The position numbers were made by a program, and so were the translations under genes. Below the pieces are notes generated by a model that was not told the origin of the DNA, ran no database searches, and saw nothing but the letters and a program-made list of their open reading frames with translations. A DNA stretch of 10,680 bases, taken from positions 1 to 10,680 of the forward strand of contig DUMX01000124.1 of NCBI GenBank assembly GCA_012839665.1. Reading direction: 5' to 3'. The DNA comes from Gelria sp. Lineage in GTDB: Bacteria > Bacillota > Syntrophomonadia > Syntrophomonadales > Syntrophomonadaceae. Of the stretch, positions 5,689 through 10,680 are shown piece by piece (position 1 is the stretch's first letter; each line of letters starts with the position of its first letter).

Positions 5689-5909
5689 TACTAAAATCCC
5701 TCCGGGTTTAGGGCAATACTCATACTTTTTATGTTATTCCGATATTTAGTTTCCCGGGACTATTGACCAGAACAAATGTTATTTTTTGGAGCGGGGTTTA
5801 TTATTTGAGCGCTTTATGGACCCGGAAAGGAGTGAGTGAGGAGCAGGATATACGTGCTTTTTTGTAGAAGTATTAAATGTAATAAACTCTTGAAACAGGG
5901 GGTGGCAGG
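5689..5909. other. Intergenic region between divergent genes
   Basis: About 220 bases upstream of the rightward tRNA nucleotidyltransferase gene. I see no convincing promoter, RNA gene or repeat. A purine-rich AAAGGAGTGAGTGAGGAG stretch near 5825-5842 looks like a ribosome site, but the frames after it are only 7-12 codons long. The ribosome site for the gene at 5910 is the GGGGG just before its ATG. Confidence 0.5.
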
Positions 5910-7226
5910 ATGAAAACTATAATACCCGAAAATGTACAAGTAATTTTAAATAAGCTTCATAATAATGGCTACCAGGCTTATATTTATGGTGCCTGTATAA
6001 GGGATTACCTGCTGGGGAAAGAGCCTTTAAGCTGGGATATAACTACTAATGCCCTTCCTAATAACGTAGTAGTTGTTTTCGATGATAAAGAAGGTTTTTC
6101 TACTATTCCTTCTATAGAGGATTACGGGATAGTTACAGTTCTTTTTAAAGGAGAGAGCTACCAGGTAAATACCTTTCGTACCGGGGAGGAAAGGAGATTT
6201 GCCGATGATATTGAAGAGGATTTGTTATATAAGGATTTTACTATGGATTCCATTGCCTATAACAAACAGGAGGGATTGGTGGATCCGTATAACGGAGTAG
6301 AGGACATTAAAAACCGATTAATTCGTTGTGCCAGGAATCCGTTTGAACAAATGCAGGAGGATAGCGTAAGAATTCTGCGGGCAGTGCGATTTGAAGCCCA
6401 GTTGGGATTTAAAATTGAGCCGGAATTACTGCAAGCTATGAAAGATTTAAAAGACAGTGTTCCTACTAGCGGTTCAGAAAGGGTCCGCAACGAATTTATT
6501 CAAATTCTATTAGGTGAACAACCTTCCCGGGGTATACGCAGGTTACTGGAACTGGGATTGCTGGAGAGGCTAATACCCGAGCTTATCCCTACCGTAGGTT
6601 TTGATACTCTTAGTTCTTATCACGATAAAGATGTTTTTGAACATACTATGGTAGTTTTAGATAATACTGAGCCTAACCTGAATTTAAGGCTGGCAGCACT
6701 CTTGCACGATATTGATAAACCCAATTGCCTGACCATAGATGAGGGCGGGGAGGGACATTGCTATGGTCATGCCAGCGGCAGCAGCGAGATGGCCCGGACC
6801 ATACTGGACAGGCTGGATTTTGACCGTAAGACTATAAAGGCGGTTACGGCTCTTATCAGAGAACATATGAATGATTTCGAAAATATTAGTGACCTCAGTA
6901 TGAAACGATTAATAAGGCGGGTAGGGGTGGATAATATTGACCGCTTGTTTGAGCTCCAATTAGCCAATATCAAAGGTTCTGAACTATCTGGTAAAGACCC
7001 GGATAGGATTATGAAGATAAGAAATAAATGCTTTGAAGTGTTATCCCGCCAGGAACCTCTTACGGTTCATGACCTGGATATAAGCGGTTATGATTTGCTT
7101 TCCCTGGGCTATCCTCCGGGTAGGGAGATAGGGGAAGCTATGGATTATTTGCTGGACCAGGTGGTCGACAACCCGGCTCTTAATAAAAGGGATACACTTA
7201 TTACTTTGCTAAAGAAGGGGAAATAA
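5910..7226 (+). CDS. cca: tRNA CCA-nucleotidyltransferase family protein with altered active site
   Basis: A 438-aa class II nucleotidyltransferase/poly(A)-polymerase family protein, normally adding CCA to tRNA 3' ends. The fold is recognisable throughout: head (1-160), EDSVRILRAVRF (150-161; the EDxxR base-selection motif is present), an HD domain (H245, HD 267-268, GHASGSSEMA 285-294, EHM 318-320) and a clostridial-type tail. The head is odd. The catalytic DxD is S41-W42-D43, GGxVRD has become GACIRD (27-32), RRDFTxNA has become YKDFTMDS (107-114), and the loop between NTFR (87-90) and EEDL (102-105) looks shorter than usual. It could be an inactive or repurposed paralogue, or a CC-adding-like form. 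The start is ATG at 5910 after GGGGGTGG. Family is sure; enzymatic activity is doubtful. Confidence 0.85.
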   Translation: MKTIIPENVQVILNKLHNNGYQAYIYGACIRDYLLGKEPLSWDITTNALPNNVVVVFDDKEGFSTIPSIEDYGIVTVLFKGESYQVNTFRTGEERRFADDIEEDLLYKDFTMDSIAYNKQEGLVDPYNGVEDIKNRLIRCARNPFEQMQEDSVRILRAVRFEAQLGFKIEPELLQAMKDLKDSVPTSGSERVRNEFIQILLGEQPSRGIRRLLELGLLERLIPELIPTVGFDTLSSYHDKDVFEHTMVVLDNTEPNLNLRLAALLHDIDKPNCLTIDEGGEGHCYGHASGSSEMARTILDRLDFDRKTIKAVTALIREHMNDFENISDLSMKRLIRRVGVDNIDRLFELQLANIKGSELSGKDPDRIMKIRNKCFEVLSRQEPLTVHDLDISGYDLLSLGYPPGREIGEAMDYLLDQVVDNPALNKRDTLITLLKKGK

Positions 7227-7235
7227 AAAACCACA

Positions 7236-7293
7236 ATACCTCCAGCATTTAGCATATGTACAAAACAATAAAGCTATGCTTGACTGGAGGTAT
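7236..7293. terminator. Shared hairpin between convergent cca and degV genes
   Basis: Outer arms ATACCTCCAG (7236-7245) and CTGGAGGTAT (7284-7293) are perfect 10-mers. Inner arms AGCATA (7251-7256) and TATGCT (7275-7280) extend the stem. On the minus strand a TTTTTT run follows within 5 bases, a good terminator for the DegV gene. On the plus strand only CATTTTG follows, so termination of cca is less certain. Confidence 0.7.
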
Positions 7294-7307
7294 ATCCCAT
7301 TTTGATA

Positions 7308-8144
7308 CTATAATTTGCGTTTATAGAGAATGCCGAGAGTATTAGGACCACAATGGCTGGAAATAGTACATCCAGCTTCGGTCTCAATAATTTCATCAAA
7401 ATAACTCTGAAGCAGTGTATTTATTTTGGCAACTGTTGTTTTTGAACATTTGGAGGAGGTTAAAAACACCCGACTATAATCAATATCTGTTCTGTTGTTC
7501 AGGCGGTCTTTTACGTAGTACTCAAGACAGTTTTCAAAACTACCGCGGTATTTTTTCCCTACCTTCATTTGGCCGTTAACAACTTCAATACATGGTTTTA
7601 TTTGTAGCAATTTGGCCCCGACTGCCTCTAGGCCGGAACAGCGTCCACCTTTATGTAAATATTCCAACTGATCAATTACAAAACTGGCTTCAATCAGGGG
7701 AACCGTCTTTTCTAACTTATGATATATCTCCTCAGGGTCCATATTTTCTCGGGCCATTAAAGCGGCATCATATACCAGGTGTCCGCTACCGCTGGAGAGG
7801 TTGCGCGAATCAATTACATAAACATTAGAAAAGGACTCAGCCGCCAACCGGGCGTTAGTGTAGCAGGTAGAAAAACTCGAACCTATACAAATATGGATGA
7901 CCGCATCATACTTTTCCGCAAACGTTTGGAATAAAGCCTTATATTCATATATGTTTACAGCTGAGGTCTTACACGATTTTCCTTCCTGCTCTACATAATG
8001 AAATATATCAGTGGGAGTTATATCTACACCATCACTGAACACCTGATCGTCCACCACGATGTGGAGCGGTGCCAATGTAATGTCCAAATCTTTAATTATC
8101 TCATCAGATAAATCGCAGGTACTATCTGCAGTAATTTTAACCAT
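7308..8144 (-). CDS. DegV-family fatty-acid-binding protein
   Basis: A 278-aa cytosolic DegV protein. Members bind a fatty acid, and in some Firmicutes they serve as FakB, presenting it to the FakA kinase. Family signatures are in order: ADSTCDL (6-12), KTSAV (59-63), GSSFSTCYTNA (88-98), VIDSRNLSSGSG (110-121), LEYLHKGGRCSG (160-171), IKPCIEVVNGQM (182-193) and HCGPNTLGILY (264-274). Length is normal for the family. The start is ATG at 8144 with AGAGAGGTG about 11 bases upstream. It stands alone between two terminators, and no FakA-like gene is nearby, so the FakB role is only a family-level suggestion. There are 9 cysteines, rather many for a DegV protein. Confidence 0.93.
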   Translation of the reverse strand: MVKITADSTCDLSDEIIKDLDITLAPLHIVVDDQVFSDGVDITPTDIFHYVEQEGKSCKTSAVNIYEYKALFQTFAEKYDAVIHICIGSSFSTCYTNARLAAESFSNVYVIDSRNLSSGSGHLVYDAALMARENMDPEEIYHKLEKTVPLIEASFVIDQLEYLHKGGRCSGLEAVGAKLLQIKPCIEVVNGQMKVGKKYRGSFENCLEYYVKDRLNNRTDIDYSRVFLTSSKCSKTTVAKINTLLQSYFDEIIETEAGCTISSHCGPNTLGILYKRKL

Positions 8145-8235
8145 ATTTTCTAAAACACCTCTCTTAAATGATTTTTGGCTGCTAAGGAGCTCGGTTATTT
8201 ATTATTATATATGAGGATTTGCCTGAAAAGCATTT

Positions 8236-8271
8236 AAAAAAGTCCAACTGCTTTAACAGTTGGACTTTTTT
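8236..8271. terminator. Strong bidirectional terminator after the SLH gene
   Basis: A 15-bp perfect stem, AAAAAAGTCCAACTG (8236-8250) with its complement at 8257-8271, around a 6-base loop, with T6 on either strand. It lies 8 bases past the SLH protein stop and separates it from the DegV gene. Confidence 0.93.
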
Positions 8272-8279
8272 AATATGAG

Positions 8280-10262
8280 CTAGATTTTTTGTAAGTAAAT
8301 GTTTAACACTCGGTTTCGTCCTTGCCAGGCAGTATCTATTATCTCAAAATCTACCTTTCCAATTCGTACCAGGGCACCAATCATATTATAAGTTTTACCA
8401 TTGTAGGTGAAATGGGCTGGATCGGTAACCATAATCTGGTCAAAATTTAACCATTTCCGGTCAGCATAAATGTTGACATCGTCAGTTGCTCCGTCCTGGT
8501 ACTTGTAATCGTTTTCAAAAAATACATATTTACTTGGTTGGTTAGCCCAATAGCTGTCTTGAGTTTTAGTTCCGATTATGGTTATGCAATCCAAAGTATT
8601 ATCATAATCTATCCGGTCAATATCGTAAACATCATCACGGTACATGCATTTAAAAGTAGAGTCAATATCATATTGTTTACCTTTGATACGAACTACATTG
8701 CGCTTAACCACCAGGACTTGGTCTATGTCATAGGCCGTGTTATCTTTTAAAATTTTAATTTGATTCGTATCGACATAGACTTTGTTTAAGCGTACCCAGT
8801 AATCACTTTCGCTGCTAGTACAATAGAAATAAAACTTATCCTTATATATTTTGAGGTAGTCAATTTTGTAATAATTATTATCCACTATCATGTCAACATC
8901 TTCGGGAGCAAAGGTCTCTTGCCGTACGGTGAAATTACCCGAAGCATCAATTATTACATTCGATAAGCTATAATGTTCCCCATCAATGATGAACTCTATT
9001 TTATCTATCCTTTCCAAATCCAGGGATTTATCGTCAGAGAAAATAGCTGCAATATCTCTGATATCGATACCCTTAATAATTACCTTGTCAGTAGGAACAG
9101 TACGTACCAGGGTTTCAGTAGAGCCAAAATCTATTCTGGTAATATCATAAAAATCCGAACCCAGTTCAATGGTTATCTTATCTTTATTAAGATCATAAGT
9201 TTTACCGTTAATTTTTACGGTAGTAGCATCTAGAATTTCCATATCGCCCAGATATTTTTCAGTGTAGGTGGCGTTTATATAAAGTTTAACAAAATCAGAC
9301 TGGTATTTGAGGTTACCATGACTGATGGAGTCAACCTTATGATAGGATGGATAGGCTACTAATTTATTTCCCGATACTAAAAACTTATCTACCCCGTAGC
9401 AGTTGTTATACACCACAATATCCGGATTATTAATAGCAGAATCCAGGAAAAAACGGTAACGACTATTAACCGTTATATAATCGTTATTATAATTGAGTGA
9501 ATAAATCCGGGTGTTAGTAAAGTCAGTTTTGAAATACACCGGGGTGAAGTTTAAATCAAAGACTTCATCTCCTATTGCTATGGAAGTAAGGGTAGAACCG
9601 GTTAAGCTATTATCAACTGGTGGTTGCCAGGAATCAACCGGAGCCTGGGCGTTTATTTCCATAAAATTCAAAATCACCGTACACATCTGAGCCCGGGTTA
9701 TGTATTCATAGGGTTTAAATTTTCCGTCAGGATATCCTTTCAATAATTTCAAGTCAAATGCAGTGTTAATAAACCCGCGGTAGTAGCTTTTTTGGACATC
9801 CGCCAGGTCGGTAAAGGGTATGGCTTCCTTACTTTCTTCTTTACCCAGGGCACGGACCATCATGGCGGCTGCCTGACTTCGTTTAAGGCCGCTATTTGGG
9901 CGAAATGCATTGGAATATTCGGAGGGTATTAGTATCCTCCGTTTGACAGCTTCGTTTATTGAACCTAGAGCCCAATGCTCGCTGGTATCGTTAAAATACT
10001 GGGTGGTGGTGTCAGTTGGAGTAATCCCCATACAGGAGATAAGAACTGTAATAAATTCAGCCTGGCTGACCGTTTTATCAGGCTTAAAAGTACCATCAGG
10101 GTAACCGCTTATGTATCCCGCCGAGGCCAGGGAAACAATAGAATCCTTCCCCCAGTGCGTACTTATATCGGGGAAATTACCGGTTGCTATTACTGGTCCC
10201 GGTGTACAAAATGTCAATAAAAACGCCAATATTAAGAGATAAACATATCCTTTTTTTCTCAC
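8280..10262 (-). CDS. Exported S-layer-homology protein with a repetitive C-terminal region
   Basis: A 660-aa secreted wall protein. It has a Sec signal (residues 1-26, MRKK then a hydrophobic core, cleavage near VIA-T). Three SLH domains follow, about 29-80, 90-140 and 149-203, which anchor to pyruvylated wall polymer; the first and third carry GYPDGxFKP. After a linker (205-225) comes about 430 residues I do not recognise. It is rich in Tyr, Asp and Ile, with a recurring GK-x-YD[IL][DN] pattern: YDLN (356), YDITRID (372), YKIDYL (465), YDIDQV (511), YDID (531), YDIDRID (546), YNM (625). This suggests stacked beta strands. The start is GTG at 10262 with AGGAGGT 9 bases upstream. It forms a single-gene unit. 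The role of the C-terminal region is unknown. Confidence 0.9.
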   Translation of the reverse strand: MRKKGYVYLLILAFLLTFCTPGPVIATGNFPDISTHWGKDSIVSLASAGYISGYPDGTFKPDKTVSQAEFITVLISCMGITPTDTTTQYFNDTSEHWALGSINEAVKRRILIPSEYSNAFRPNSGLKRSQAAAMMVRALGKEESKEAIPFTDLADVQKSYYRGFINTAFDLKLLKGYPDGKFKPYEYITRAQMCTVILNFMEINAQAPVDSWQPPVDNSLTGSTLTSIAIGDEVFDLNFTPVYFKTDFTNTRIYSLNYNNDYITVNSRYRFFLDSAINNPDIVVYNNCYGVDKFLVSGNKLVAYPSYHKVDSISHGNLKYQSDFVKLYINATYTEKYLGDMEILDATTVKINGKTYDLNKDKITIELGSDFYDITRIDFGSTETLVRTVPTDKVIIKGIDIRDIAAIFSDDKSLDLERIDKIEFIIDGEHYSLSNVIIDASGNFTVRQETFAPEDVDMIVDNNYYKIDYLKIYKDKFYFYCTSSESDYWVRLNKVYVDTNQIKILKDNTAYDIDQVLVVKRNVVRIKGKQYDIDSTFKCMYRDDVYDIDRIDYDNTLDCITIIGTKTQDSYWANQPSKYVFFENDYKYQDGATDDVNIYADRKWLNFDQIMVTDPAHFTYNGKTYNMIGALVRIGKVDFEIIDTAWQGRNRVLNIYLQKI

Positions 10263-10433
10263 CGCTTTTTAACCTCCTGTCTATTTTCCATAAATACGTT
10301 AAGAATATAGCAAAACTTTCCTCATATAGCATTCCTTATTATAGTTATAGATTAGCTAAAAAATTAAATTCTCCTCCCTGAAGACAGAAATATGCTACAA
10401 AAAGCAAGGCAAGAAATGCAGGAAAAAAGACGA

Positions 10434-10479
10434 GGCATACACAACCACCGATAAAAATGGCGAGTGGGCTTTAAGTTTA
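10434..10479. repeat. Degenerate direct repeat, copy 1
   Basis: Begins GGCATACACAACCAC and ends AGTTTA. It matches 10627-10671 at about 35 of 46 positions with one gap. It lies in a non-coding region of over 400 bases (10263-10680) upstream of the SLH gene and past its ribosome site. Confidence 0.6.
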
Positions 10480-10492
10480 ATTGTAATAAAAG

Positions 10493-10510
10493 GAAATGCG
10501 TAAGCATTTC
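10493..10510. repeat. 7-bp hairpin with GTAA tetraloop
   Basis: GAAATGC (10493-10499) and GCATTTC (10504-10510) enclose GTAA, a GNRA loop on the plus strand. On the minus strand CTTTTATT follows, so it could be a weak terminator for a gene entering from the right. A tandem CTTAATT repeat follows at 10521-10534. Confidence 0.5.
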
Positions 10511-10620
10511 AACGCTAATTCTTAATTCTTAATTAACCCCGTATTTTGGGTTACCACTGAACTTTGCTATACCTATAATATCTGCTACCAGCACTCTATT
10601 TTCTTATTAACCCGTCATGG

Positions 10621-10631
10621 GTGCCAGGCAC
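10621..10631. repeat. GTGCC-A-GGCAC palindrome, REP-like
   Basis: A short palindrome overlapping the start of repeat copy 2, flanked by ACCCGTCATGGGT (10610-10622). GTGCC/GGCAC palindromes occur in many intergenic REP-type elements of Firmicutes. One copy in a window cannot establish that. Confidence 0.35.
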
Positions 10632-10671
10632 ACACAACCACTTATGAAAATAGTAGCTGGGGTTTAGTTTA
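10627..10671. repeat. Degenerate direct repeat, copy 2
   Basis: Begins GGCACACACAACCAC and ends AGTTTA; see copy 1 at 10434-10479. It reaches almost to the window edge, so its full length and any further copies to the right are unknown. Confidence 0.6.
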
Positions 10672-10680
10672 TTTTAAAAA

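Noticed and set aside
5770..5876. A small plus-strand frame ending ...RKGVSEEQDIRAFL
   Set aside because: No start codon with a properly spaced ribosome site, and too short to separate from chance.
10393..10455. A 20-codon plus-strand frame (MLQKARQEMQEKRR...) in the right intergenic region
   Set aside because: No ribosome site; the end runs into repeat copy 1 and no family resemblance could be supported.

Overview
The window looks like a low-GC anaerobic Clostridia chromosome, most like the syntrophic Syntrophomonadaceae. This is an inference from gene content: a Tat-exported [FeFe]-hydrogenase tied to a membrane cytochrome b, strong AGGAGG-type ribosome sites, GTG and TTG starts, and an S-layer-homology (SLH) protein. 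No 16S or other marker gene is present to prove it. I recognise no phage, CRISPR or complete insertion sequence.

Layout from left to right. Positions 1-270 hold the possible start of a leftward gene cut by the window edge, and a strong terminator. Positions 271-2498 are a leftward operon: [FeFe]-hydrogenase catalytic subunit (TTG start at 2498), small subunit with a twin-arginine signal, and a four-helix cytochrome b. Together they would form an outward-facing hydrogenase exchanging electrons with the quinone pool. Positions 2499-3225 are an unusually long leader for that operon. It carries two 92-nt copies of a structured RNA, about 90% identical, each followed by its own intrinsic terminator, then a third terminator and several perfect inverted repeats. 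Fold and conserved sequence match, from memory, the molybdenum/tungsten-cofactor (Moco/Tuco) riboswitch class. Positions 3226-5523 (leftward) encode a soluble PAS-PAS-PAS-GGDEF-HD-GYP protein with both cyclic-di-GMP motifs intact.

Positions 5910-7226 (rightward) encode a tRNA nucleotidyltransferase/poly(A)-polymerase family protein with a good HD domain and tail but an eroded nucleotidyltransferase head. Positions 7308-8144 (leftward) encode a DegV-family lipid-binding protein. Positions 8280-10262 (leftward) encode an exported protein with three SLH domains and a long C-terminal region of repeated short strands. Positions 10263-10680 are non-coding, with a degenerate direct repeat and small palindromes.

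The most interesting point is the hydrogenase leader. If the RNA assignment is right, cells sense the cofactor needed by Mo/W formate dehydrogenases to decide how much of a Mo/W-free hydrogenase to make. That would be a switch between formate and hydrogen as the electron outlet. The link is inferred from position and structure and needs a covariance-model search and expression data.
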